From Bryum argenteum (taxonomy: Eukaryota > Streptophyta > Bryopsida > Bryales > Bryaceae): a stretch of DNA of 64,000 bases. The stretch covers positions 2,907,413 to 2,971,412 of the forward strand of contig CM073324.1 of assembly GCA_037043015.1 (NCBI GenBank), given 5' to 3'. Each line of letters opens with the position of its first letter. Positions within the stretch are counted from its first letter, which is position 1. This document shows, piece by piece, positions 1 through 11,391 of this stretch. The translations under genes and the position numbers were made by a program. The notes beneath the pieces were generated by a model. The model was given only the letters and a program-made list of their open reading frames with translations. It was not told where the DNA came from and did not search any database.

Positions 1-3000
1 CTTCAAAACATGTCCAATAGCAGAATGTTCCATAGATCTTTCTCTTCTTCTCAAACTCATGTAGAGGTTCTCACCCATGGCATGAAATCGTGGCCTGGCC
101 CCTGGCATGGAAAGCCTTTGATCTCAGAATGAAGAACGAGAAGAATCAAAAATGGAAGAGCGTAGGGGATTCTTTCGGTGATTGGGTGGCAAGCACTTCA
201 ACTACATATGGAATTGTGGTCTGGAAGCGGAAGAATGATGGTGTGGAGGATGACATTGTGGTTATGATTGTGGAGAAGAACACAGACCACCACAAAGTTG
301 AGCTAAATTACTTTTATAATAGATGTAGATGAAAGGGCAAACTTGTCAAATTGGAACCTCTTACAATTTATTTTTATATTTTTAGTTGAGGGAGATAGTA
401 ACTTTTGGCATTTTGGTGGCACACATGAATTAAGAATGTCATAGGGCCTTTGGCCCTCTCGTTTTGAAACTCTTGAATGTAAACATCCTTGTCAAATGGC
501 TAAACCTAATAATCTTGTTGAAAGCAATTTCAGCATAAAATTGTGTAGTTGTTTAACATGAAATATATAGAACAAGCCAAACCTACAACTTGACCTTTGG
601 GTACCTAAATTCGACCCCCTTTTGCTACTTTGGAGTGTGTTTATGACCAGAATTTAACAACTTAAATACATGCATACGTGAACGTACTTGAAGATTTTAC
701 AGTTAAAAATCTCAAGATATCTTATCTATAGCTCCAATTTTGTACAATGAGGTTCTCATACAATTTTGAGTGACTCAAAGGAGTCGAGGCATGCAAACAA
801 CTGAGTGGTTTTTGAGGATCAAAGAAGAGTTTTTTCCAAAAAATGTTGAAGGACTCCAAAAGTCACTCAAATTCAAGTGGGTATCAACTCCTATCGAAAC
901 CATCAGGGTATCGACTCCTTGTACCAACTGGGTATCGACTCCTTGTACCAACTGGGTATCAACTAGTCCGGACCTAGCCAAGGAATATTCGGTTAACATA
1001 CTTATAGTTTTTTGAACCAAGAGAGTGATATTCTGTCACAAATTCCAATTAGACAAATTTTTAATAACAAAGATTGACACCTTCAAAAGTTAAGATGTAT
1101 GAATTTATTCATTTATTATTATTTTTTTCTTGACTTCCTAAACTTCACTATACTCAAATTGACTCACGCTACTTTTGGCAGCCTAGTAATAAAATATTGT
1201 GATGATTACAAAACCTTCATTTAGTGGTTATTGTGATTTGCTCATAACATGTTGATGAGAATACAAAGAGCGCTTGACAATCCGATAATCAAAATATCGT
1301 GATAATTATAAGATCTCTGTTTTTATTTGTAGTGTGACTTGTACATATCATGATAATGAGAATATGAAGGGGTGGTTTGGTAGTGAAACAAATATGAAGG
1401 GTCCTTCAGCTAAAACCAAGAAAGGCAAATCGTGAAGAGTAAGAGCTAAGACATTGAGGTCTAGACCTCTATTTTTAATTCCTATGTAAACTCATGATCA
1501 TGGAAATATTATGATTTTGATTATCATGATTTCCATCAATCAATATTGTAATTTTTCATATATTCTTGTGATTGCTAAATGCACCCTCAAAGTCATACAT
1601 TGTAAGCTTGTGAATCATACATTGGAAATTTTAGGTGAGTCAATTGTCAGTTTTGTCAATTAGAAATTAGATGTGTGACATGTCCAAATCTTACTCATGA
1701 AATGACAAGGGTAAATCTTTGAAGAGATGTTAGTTTAAACTCTTAAATATGGAATAGCAAAGGTTTGTTTTAGTTTATTGTATAGATATAAGGTTCGGAC
1801 AAAATAGACAAAACGAAAGTGTTGAACTCATAATACGGTAGCATTAATTTAATATTTGGTTCTAAGTAGTTCTAACTAGTGCCAAGAGGCTAAAATGACT
1901 ATCGTGATGGGTATGACTATGAGTACCTTTTGATATGCGTAATTAGTCCATTGTATATAGAATCGCAAAGTATTGTTTTCATAAACTATATGTCGTATAT
2001 TATATCTATTGTACATAGTAGTAGTATATGGTTTTTGTATATGTTGTGCATACGACTTCCATACATTAATTGTTGTACATGTTATACCTATGGCTTTGGT
2101 ATATATTGATTTTCATATACGTTATAAGTACTTCTATGTTGTACAATCCCACATAAGGTTAGAGCATATTATCTGACGTGTATATTGTATAAGGTCTAGT
2201 ACTTAAATTGTGTAGTATAAACCAAACATATATCAGTATATGTAACACAATTGGATTATCGATCGGGCAATCCTTCCAACCCACCTGAGTACCTACCCAC
2301 ATATATACCTATCAACCAACGTACCTACCTACCAACATACAAACCTACCTACCTACCTTTTATGCTTTTTGGATTATGTATAAAAAATAAAAATAAAAAA
2401 CTGATAAAAAAAACATAACAAAAAAAAGAAAAAAAAAAAAACACCTAAAAACACAGGCATAACATAAAAATTATAATTCAAGAAAATGCTATACACGGGA
2501 TACTTTTTAGCTTTTTCATCGAGAAGCGGGGACCTTACTAGTGGTATAATATATAATCCACACATATTATATAGTGTAAACCAAACAATTATTAAAATAC
2601 TTCAGGAATAGATCCGTATAGATCCGCAATGTAGGGTAGCCACGCTACAACACGCAAGGAGATGCCCCTTCATAATGACTGCTAACTAGTGCGCAATCGT
2701 ACACAATTGCAAGTGTGCTCACTTCCTCTACACTCGGTGTATTCCTTATCTAAAAAATTGATTGATGTACATGCTACATATTCAATGTCAATCCAACCAT
2801 TATGTACCAATACCTCTTAAGTGGAGGGCACTAGGGCACTGCTATTGCCTTGCCGCGCTCTTGAACACGTACTAGAGAATCTCGATTACTATAATCTCTC
2901 GTCCTGATCATTGTTTTAGGTTTATTTATGATGGTACAAAATTTGAGTATGTTAATAAGAGGATCACTTCTTCATACACAAATCTAGAAGATACGGGTGC

Positions 3001-3515
3001 AGTGCTTAAGATATACCGTTTATAGGTGAAACGAGATTCTCATCCACAATAACTGTAGTAATCAATCTTCTCTCCACACATAAAGGTAATTCATGTCATG
3101 GCCATCAAATAGATTTTGATTTCCACAACATCACAGTGAAGGACGTTCAGTACAGTATAGGGGTCAAAAAAAGCAGGTCTATAAGAAGGCAGTTGTCCTT
3201 CGCAGAAATGAAGTCGGTTCTTCAGATTGATCTGCTCGAATGTGTAAATAACAACATGGTCAATTACTCATAAGTTCACAAGAATCATCCGCTTTTGGTT
3301 TATTCAGCGTGCCATTGTATCACAGCTCCTCAAATGTTCTCGAGAATCCGTCACTCCGATCAATCCCACCTCATCAGGATTCTATTTATAAGAGAAAGAA
3401 TCAGTTACAACGTATGAATGCCGAGCCATAATTTTCCATACCTCTACACTACCTGCAATGTGCGTCCTGATACTTATCATTCACTGAATATGGAGCACCA
3501 CTACTGCCAGAGATT
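1..3515. other. AT-rich intergenic region, no gene recognised
   Basis: No convincing exon or conserved domain is visible on either strand. Short open frames, for example at 90-332 and on both strands around 770-1020, match no family I recognise. The stretch holds a 24-bp tandem repeat near 879-967, an ACCT-rich tract near 2281-2358 and an A-rich tract near 2380-2450. Confidence 0.6.
879..967. repeat. 24-bp short tandem repeat, about 3.5 copies
   Basis: The unit GGGTATCGACTCCTTGTACC plus AACT occurs twice exactly, flanked by diverged partial copies. Because 24 is divisible by three, both strands stay open across it, which explains the overlapping open frames at 770-1020. I see no sign of coding function. 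Confidence 0.7.
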
Positions 3516-6026
3516 CTAATGGAGCGGAGCTGTGCACTCAAACGGAGCAATAGGGTACCGCACCCTGTCGGTGCAGTAATCGTACACCAGGAAATTGTCT
3601 TTCACCCATTGCATCTGCCCCACACGACTCGCTGGTATGGAGCGGAACCACTCCGCATTCCACCAATTCGCTGCCACAACAAGCACCACCCATCAATAAA
3701 TGAAACATTGATATGTAAAGACTACTCTACGCAGATGCTACACTTTTGGACTTCCAGCAATTTAGAGGACATTAGAGGCTCATTTGATGACTTTGTGAAC
3801 AAGTAGTGGAATATTTAAGGAACCCCCATCTTGATGTACTGATATCTTAATCCCTCAACGATAATCCTCAACCAACATATTAAAAGTTGAAAAGAAAAAA
3901 CAAGAATCTATGATTGTCCAGCTTTCATGGATATGTCCAGATTTAGTTGAATGTGCCAGGGGTGTGCGAGAACATACAGGAGGTGGGAGTAGCGCAAGGG
4001 GAGTCGGCAATGGTCTGGATGGTGGCAGGGGTGTCAACAGCGCAAGCATCCATAGCGAAGTTGGTGTAGTGAGCGAGAAACGGAGCGTTTTCGAAGTCGA
4101 TCTTGACAAGGCCACCTCGAGTGGCCCATTGGGAGGCGTCGAAGATGCTCGTGTACACGCCCATGGGCTGCGTGTTCAAGTACGGGTATCCATGCGCTTC
4201 GTTATTTTGGAACACCCTTATCAATACGTCGTCCACGTACATGCTGCATCGATCCCACCCCAACTTGCCCATCACTCTCTCCTCCTGATAAAAAACGGGA
4301 CAAAAGCATGAAAATAGCATGATTGAGTGCTTACGAGACTGATTTGTGGTTCCAGATGACGCTGTACGTGTGAAACCTGGAGCTCGGGTCAAACCACAGA
4401 TAGATCCGCTGCTCTCGGTTGCCGATGCCATTGGCGTACACGTTGGTTTGTAGCACGTAAGGCTCTCCGGTCACGTTGCCAAGAAACTCGAAGTCCACTT
4501 CGTCATGGTTTTGACCTTGCGAAGACAGCTGCAAGGGTTCAGCGATTGATGTGTGAGGATACTGAACGTGGCAGGTTGAATTTAGCTATTTTAGCTGACG
4601 GCAACTAAGAAAATGGTGATCGAAAACGTTCCGCACTTTGATACCTACTTCGCTGTGGTAGGTATCAACTTGCTATTGAATTACCAACTTAATGTCAAAG
4701 GTAATGACAATTGCAACCGGATAGAAAGCCTAGCATTACTGGTACCCAATGTGCGAGAAGCCAACATCACGTTTTGTTTGTCCTACCCTCGAACTTTAAG
4801 CCGTATGCTCTAGAATCTTGACAGCGAACATTAAGCACTACACTTCGTCTTCAGGCTAAATCTGTGACAGCATATCTTCGGAATCAAAGATGGGCTAGCA
4901 TTATCCTTCTGTCTCTCCCACATCAGCTTCATAAGCAATATGGTGATTACAGATCACCATCAACACCCGATACCGTATTTATAAATGGTAACATGGAAGG
5001 CTGGGCAGTATCAAGATATTAGAAACTCTAGTTCCACGAAAAACAGACAGTTGGATATGTTCTTGGGGCTACCCGTTCTCAAATCGGCGTTCCCTTCCGT
5101 TCGACCAGGTCTCAGAGATTCGTGACAAGATCTCACTAATTATTACTCGATGACCATCATTGCTAACGACCATTAACTGTCAGGCACAGATAACACTTGA
5201 TAAACGGAACTAGGGTCGTGAGGAGTCTAAGAGACGCTGTGCTTACGTAAAAAGCAGTGACAGTCCCTGCGGAATTGCCCTTGTGCAGCTTAATCGAGGC
5301 TCGGAAGTAGCCGTATAGGTATTTGCTGGTGGACGACACAGCCGTTCCTGTACAGTACATCACAATGAAGCACATTACATTGGAGTGTCCATAACATTCA
5401 CCAACTTCTTTCCTGAAAACGAGGTACTCCATACGAGATGGCAACATTCTCGAAGTGAGCATTCTCTGAACAATGAGACAAAAACCCGCATGACTCAGCT
5501 CAAATTTTACTCCCAGAAATGTGGGATTGGACTCAAAACATCGTGTAAACAGCTTTGATCACAAGGAGCTAAAACAAAATGAGAACACAAAAGAAAGGTT
5601 GTGCAATTGGATGCCGCGTTCGAGGATAAAACAGATACACTGTGGAAGATAGACTGAGAAATTGCATACACAACATAATCACCTACAAAATCACTTTACG
5701 ATAGCTCGACTTAGCCCTTTAGCCAACAATATGCATTGCTCCACATTCATTATGGAGCAGTTTATAAGCATACTCCACAAGCATTGCAGCAGCTCACCTG
5801 ACTTTCGGTCGAGGCTCAATTGGAGAGTGTGGCCGCCATCCACAGCGGCAACATTGGACTCCGACCACGCCACGAAGAAGCTTTTCTGAAAGTTGGAGGA
5901 TTGGAACGGCATGAAGGCATTGGTGGTGCGAGGCAAAGGGCGTCCAGCACCACACACCTGTAACATGCTAAAGCTACCCACCAATGCAAGCAGCAGCAGA
6001 AGCAACATGGAGTGGGAGAGAGCCAT
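3516..6026 (-). CDS. XTH: Xyloglucan endotransglucosylase/hydrolase (GH16), 5 exons
   Basis: Secreted GH16 enzyme that cuts and rejoins xyloglucan in the cell wall. Exons, in transcription order: 6026-5798, 5347-5247, 4528-4335, 4243-3978 and 3670-3516. Phases join without a break to give 314 residues. A hydrophobic leucine-rich signal peptide occupies about residues 1-27. The catalytic motif [11 protein letters not shown] starts at His118, so Glu120 is the predicted nucleophile and Glu124 the acid/base. An N-glycosylation site (NVT, Asn128) follows directly, as is usual in the family. The last exon carries the XET C-terminal domain: NWWNAEWF, then [16 protein letters not shown] and FEC. That exon lies beyond a 307-bp intron and is easily missed, because reading through the GTATGT donor of exon 4 gives a false early stop at 3943. 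Identity as an XTH is very secure; transferase versus hydrolase preference cannot be told. Confidence 0.95.
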
Positions 6027-6931
6027 GGCTGATCACTGGATCAGCTTCGGCTTCAAACGTCGGGACTCCGTCGAAGAAAAAGCTTCAACTCCGTCGTCTC
6101 TCCTCGCAACTGACGTCGCCACTCTGTTTTTCGGCGCACTTCTTGAGTGGACGCCGCCCCCCAAACTACCGGTAGTTGGCTCAACAGAATTATGAACTCC
6201 CAAGTGCACGCGAATACTTTATCAGCAGCGGGTGGGGAACAGGACCACTTCCCGCGCACGAGGTTCACATCCACTAGGCTCCGGTTTGGTCGTTTACAGG
6301 TAGTCCACCTCACCTGTACTGCCCGTCTCGGTCACCAATCTCCAGCTTGAAATGCAAACAATTATGCACCTGTCACAAGGAAGGATTGAGACTAGTGATT
6401 AGTAGGCATATACTTCATCATCCGATCTTACCTGGTACGATATTGTACTGATGTTAACCCCAAGGGTAAGCTATACAGAACTCATCACGATCAGTTAGGC
6501 ATTGCAGCTCTACTACCTTTGCTGATAGTAGTAGATGAAGTAGTTGAGATTTGACTTACTACAATTTGAGAGCTCAATGCAGGTGAAGTAGGTCGAAAAG
6601 TCACAGAAAGGTTTCGGCCTCCTACTACCGAAAACCGACTGCCCAGTTTCTTGGATAAATTCCTAAACACTCTACGAATATGTCAACAATTCAGGTCGCT
6701 TCCCTGACTGTACATATAGTACATAATAGAGGAGCCAGGGATCACCTGCTGGAAGTGAAAACATCGCCTGAAAAGTCTCTTCTGTCAGAGTCTGTAACAT
6801 CCATAGGTTCTTTGAGCAGCAACAGCTAACCAATAAACTGAGAACAGAGTACACATGAGATTGGAACGCCCCGGTTTCAAATTGGTAATGTACAAAGCTT
6901 TACAAATAATATAAACTGGCGAAAAGCCAGG
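6027..6931. other. Spacer between XTH 5' end and phosphoesterase 3' end
   Basis: Both flanking genes run on the minus strand, so this interval holds the XTH promoter and 5'UTR and the 3'UTR of the downstream-coordinate gene. The part next to the XTH start (about 6030-6340) is GC-richer than the rest. No further coding exon or RNA gene is recognised. Confidence 0.6.
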
Positions 6932-8984
6932 TCAGTCATCATCGTCAGAGTTATCAGAATCGATAGGGTAATTGCTCTCTAAAGGAATATCTTCGTTAAC
7001 ACGAGAGTATTCATCAATGCCTACTTTCCTCCTATACTTCGCATACAAAGTGTTGAACAGACAAGACGAGCATGCGGTTATTACCAATGTCAACACGATG
7101 GCCAAAAAGGGACTAAACCCTCCTACTACAACGCTCTTCATCCCAAATGTCCATCTACGTGCGTTCACGTTGTACAAGAGTTGTCCATCTATTTTCGTCA
7201 TTTTGGAGTCATCCAGCTGCTTCCACGTGAAAATTCCTTGCGTGAAGTTTGCCAGTCCCTTCTTCTTCGTCCTGAGTGAAGCCTCCACCATTCGAGCTCG
7301 CCGAGACCATCCCACTTTGCTGCGTCAGGTAAAATAACCAAAACAATAATAAGCCACTGGTGTTCTCATGGAAATCCGATGTCAAATAGTTGCAGCAATA
7401 GGACTAGCTTACCCGTAAGCATGATAACCTACACCACCGCCGTAGCAGAGATGAATGCCCATGAGGTCCCCACAGTAGTCGTTCGTATGATCATGCCCAG
7501 CAAACGTAGCTTTCACATCTCCAGCTTGCAAAAGTGCAGCGAAGAAACCTGAGTTTATCAAAGGAGAGAGAACAGCTTCCTGTTTCTCACCAACGACCTT
7601 CGTTGGATCCTTGAGTGCAGAATCATATTCGGGAATCGGAATGTGAAAATAGGCGAGCGCTGGAGTTGGAGATGCTGCTGATCCCTGCCATTTGCAAGCC
7701 ATTAAACATCAGATCAGAATGTAAAGAACGTCTGTTGTGATATTCTAAAGCATGCAAAACTCACCCGAAGCTTAGCTGCGAGGAGTTGATACCACTGTAT
7801 CTGACTCGCTCGTATCCAGTCATAGCCACCCACACGAGCGGAATTCGAGTACGCCCCGGTGTCGAGAAAATACAAGTTAAGTAGACTTGTGTTACCAGAA
7901 TCCGACCCTTCTGGACCAAACACCTGAAGGTAGTAGTTTCCAACGCCATTGACCTGGATGGGCGCTGTGCTTCCCAGCAGAGACTCCATGCTCGGATTCA
8001 ACACTTGCGATAGGGAATACTCCATTTTCGTCAGGTAGTTCATCACGGCTTCTCTGGGGAGATTAGATTCGTGGTCATGATTGCCCAACACTGCAGCCCA
8101 GGGTATCTTGGCTTCTATCACTGGCTGAAATGCTTCATCCATGGATCTTGTGGCGTTGCTTGCATCGAAGTCAATATTATCTCCTGCTCAAAGAGCCACA
8201 CAGAGAATGATAATCCACCTTGAATTGAACCTCAATTACGTCTTTACCTCCATTCCCTCATTCTCATGTATGGACACTTTTGACGTCTTCAGGGCCGGTG
8301 TCTGATACTAGCTTAAATAAAATAGCGACATGACGATTCTCCATGACCAACCACAAATGAGTCAATCAGAACCTGCTCTACCCGGTAATGATACCTCACC
8401 TGTGAAGACGACAAGATCTGGTTCATTAGATGCCAGGAGGCGTTTGATGAAGAGCGTGGTATTGACATCTGAGCATGTCCGAAGTTCCTTAGGACTCAAG
8501 TCCAGGCATGAGGTTTTGGCTCCATTCCCGTAGTGCATGTCAGCAATCTGCACCCTCGCATCAGTCAAAAACTGGGTGAACTCTCGCTAGAAATCACCGC
8601 ATTGCATAAACCCCAAGACCAAGATGCATTCCGCATCTAATCAATCTGTTTCTGGAATGGCAGTGCCATGTAAGGTTCTTCAATTGTGACCCCATCCTTC
8701 ACATTCTGAACTCTAACCGTAAGCCCTCAGGGTTTAACCTAAAACCCTGCGGACATATTTACATCCCGTTCAAATCTTGCATTCTAACACCACGAGATGC
8801 ATGAGGTTCTTTACAGGTGACTGAACCTGGAACTTGGTATACCCTAATGCTACCGTACCTGCAGGATTTTGAAGGTCCCATCGCTCTTAAACCGAAGGGT
8901 AGTCGCAGTGTCTCCAAGCACGCTGCTTCCCCACAGAGCAAACAGAAACAGCAGCAATAGCCAATCCGTGCTGCAAGTGCCCAT
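6932..8984 (-). CDS. Purple acid phosphatase 28/29-type metallophosphoesterase, 5 exons, with C-terminal membrane segment
   Basis: Calcineurin-like phosphoesterase of the short plant PAP group (PAP14/16/28/29-like). Exons: 8984-8859, 8547-8400, 8183-7765, 7684-7413 and 7319-6932, giving 450 residues. The start was chosen because it precedes a hydrophobic leader (LLLLFLFALW) and leads into LRFKSDGTFKILQ, the conserved opening of these enzymes. Metal-site blocks appear in order: IADMH (43-47), FTGDN (ending Asn94), GNHDHES (from Gly125), YFHIP (His245) and GHDHTND (His295, His297). Family knowledge predicts phosphomonoesterase activity in the secretory pathway or outside the cell; Arabidopsis relatives are often annotated 'probable inactive'. 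Unusual: the conserved catalytic part is followed by a membrane-spanning stretch at about 388-410 and a short tail ending in an acidic run, which suggests type I membrane anchoring. Confidence 0.92.
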
Positions 8985-11391
8985 TGGGATGCTGAATCTG
9001 CAGAGTTGAGGGTGCACTTACCCACTGGTGATGCGCAGAGTTTGAATCTACATGATCCAGGGCTAAATTCTAAGGATTCAGCATCGTCAGTTAGCGAAGA
9101 AGAGCGCGGTTCATGCGTTGCCCACTTCAGAGTACAAATTCTGAGGATTGCTAAGGACACATACACGATCCAGAATTCCTCGTGATTCTCACTCCTCCGT
9201 GGGGAAGTCGCAGACCTTTGGAGCATTCCCCTCCCGAGGATTATTATCATCCGTCATTTTCTGTGCATCCATTCACTTTCATCTGACAAGGAACTACGCA
9301 AGATGGTTATTCAACTCTTAACCCTTTGACTGCCAAATCCTTTCAAGTCACTCAATAGTAAAATCTTGTTGTAAAAGATTGAAGATATATGGAAGAATAT
9401 TTTTGATTTCAAGTTTTAATCTTTAAATCAGTTTATCTATTCATGTTTACTAAGTTTTGATTTTTAAAGAAAGAATGTGATGGGCAAAATTTTAAGCTCA
9501 CATGGATTTGGATGGGCAAAAATAATTTCAAAATCTCAAGTCTCAAATAAACAAAAGAAGCTAATTAGAAATACTATAGCTCATTTGATAATTGATAAAA
9601 GGTTCATGTAAGGTACTCTGTTGATTATATCTCTTATAGTTTATATGTCACCAATGAATATTTGATGAGTTTGCAAACCAAAATTGTCTTAAAATTATTA
9701 TGCATGGTGGATGGTCAAGTAACCAAAATCAGTACTTTGGAGTTCAATTGGTATGTACAAATATTTTATATATTACCAATAAATTTTGATTAGTTTGCAA
9801 ACCAAAAGCGTCTTAAAACTATAATGCGTTGTAGATAGTCGAAAAAAAATTTGGAGGTCAACTAAAACGTAGAAGTAAAAAAAGCTTGGCTTAGCAGTGG
9901 CCACACAGATCCGTTTTAAAGAAAAGGTCAACCATTCAACTTGCAGTAGCGATTTTTCATTTGAATTAAACATTTATGGTTTAACTTGTAATCGTTGCAT
10001 ATGGTAATACACTCAAAGACCTCTATCACATTTTTTTCTTGTGAGGGGAAGAGACAAACAAGCAGTTATTTTCCTTTGTAAGAAAGCAAGTATGTCCCTA
10101 CTATATTTCAAATTTCAACATTGCAATCCACCACCACCATGTTCATATAGTCTAACAAGCAATTATTTCCCTTTGTACCATCATGACTAGCACGCGTGCT
10201 GTTAGGAAGTTCAACCCCAATTTTGTTGAAATGGTACTATGCCATGTGCCATTTTGTCACACCAGATCTTCCTTTTGTGATCATACGGAGTGGTTTATCT
10301 TATAATATCATAATTTTCTTCATGATATCACTCCTTTATTGACATCGTCACTCGTTTTCCTTAGTGTCACCTTCAAGTTCAAATTCTGAAATGTAGTTCA
10401 GAAAGTTGAGGTGTGCCACTTTACCGGAATAATGTGCCACTTTACTGGAATAATGTCATTTTAACTTCAACGGAATTGGGGTTGTTTGGACTTGGCTGTA
10501 TCGACAAGGCAATGCATGTTTGAGTTCATAGTGTCTCTCATATGGGAAGTTCCAATCGGAGTACTCGACTGACATGGAGGTGGATAAGCATCAACCACAC
10601 AATCATGACACTTGTTGAATGGATCAATCTGAATTCGTTATGTGAGGAACATAGATATGCATGTGAAGATTCACATGTACCAGACGAGTGACGAGTGACG
10701 AGTGCACCTGTTTGCAAACTCGGAATTGAAGAGGCATGACTATCAACTGACCAGTGCAAAATTTCAAAATTTCAGAGTATTTCGTCACAATGTACAATCT
10801 GTAAAACGCTGCAACCCACACAAGATTCGATTGCCCACTACATTCACATGTCCCGTGATGCATCTCGTGCAAGCACTACTTCGATGCGAGATTCATCAAT
10901 GGTTGATGCGCTCGACTGGTTGATGATGATGCCGAGAACAAACAGCTGCTCCGGTACTTCTTCCCAAACGTTCATATTAGCAGTTGCTAGCTAGCCTGCT
11001 CATCACCATGCGGACATTCCAGCTGCTTGAACCGACTGTACCGAAGCTTGCTAGTACCTAACCATAGAGAGCGCCCCATCTCCAACATGATGCAATCTAC
11101 CTACTGGACCTTATCATAACATCAGTCACTCTGTACAAGACGTACTCAGCAAATCCGATCACTCTAACAAAAAGAAAAATCGAGTCGACATGCCTTCGGG
11201 GGGCATCAATTGAGTCTATTGATGATTCCAAAGATTTCCTCTTATTTAGACCGACCAGCTATGGGCATGGAGCTGCACATACGGAGAATGGGAATCTCGA
11301 AGGGGAGTATAGTTCAGATTCAAAATTCACACTCTAACACGAAAAACGCATGACTAGCTGGAAGAAGACGATCGCGGATGATTGATGAATC
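8985..11391. other. Intergenic region, phosphoesterase promoter side to ERF 3' end
   Basis: No gene recognised. The first few hundred bases are the likely 5'UTR and promoter of the phosphoesterase. A small inverted-repeat element lies at 10212-10484. An isolated sequence TTAACCCTTTGACTGCC near 9318 resembles the termini of the TTAA-flanked elements elsewhere in the window, but I found no partner end. The rest is AT-rich. Confidence 0.55.
10212..10484. mobile_element. 273-bp inverted-repeat element (MITE-like)
   Basis: The left end CAACCCCAATTTTGTTGAA (10212-10230) is repeated inverted at 10466-10484 with two mismatches in 19. Inside the right half a 21-bp unit (GTGCCACTTTACYGGAATAAT) is repeated in tandem. 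There is no coding capacity. No clear target-site duplication is visible, so the superfamily is undetermined. Confidence 0.5.

Noticed and set aside
770-1020. Overlapping open frames on both strands with a repeated WVSTPCTN peptide
   Set aside because: Produced by a 24-bp tandem repeat divisible by three; no start context, homologue or neighbouring exon.
3519-3806. Plus-strand open frame of 95 codons
   Set aside because: It lies over XTH exon 5 and intron 4 on the other strand; the minus strand there encodes the conserved XET C-terminal block.
3943-3977. Apparent XTH stop after a [11 protein letters not shown] tail
   Set aside because: This is read-through past a strong GTATGT donor; splicing to 3670 restores the WW and YDYC motifs.
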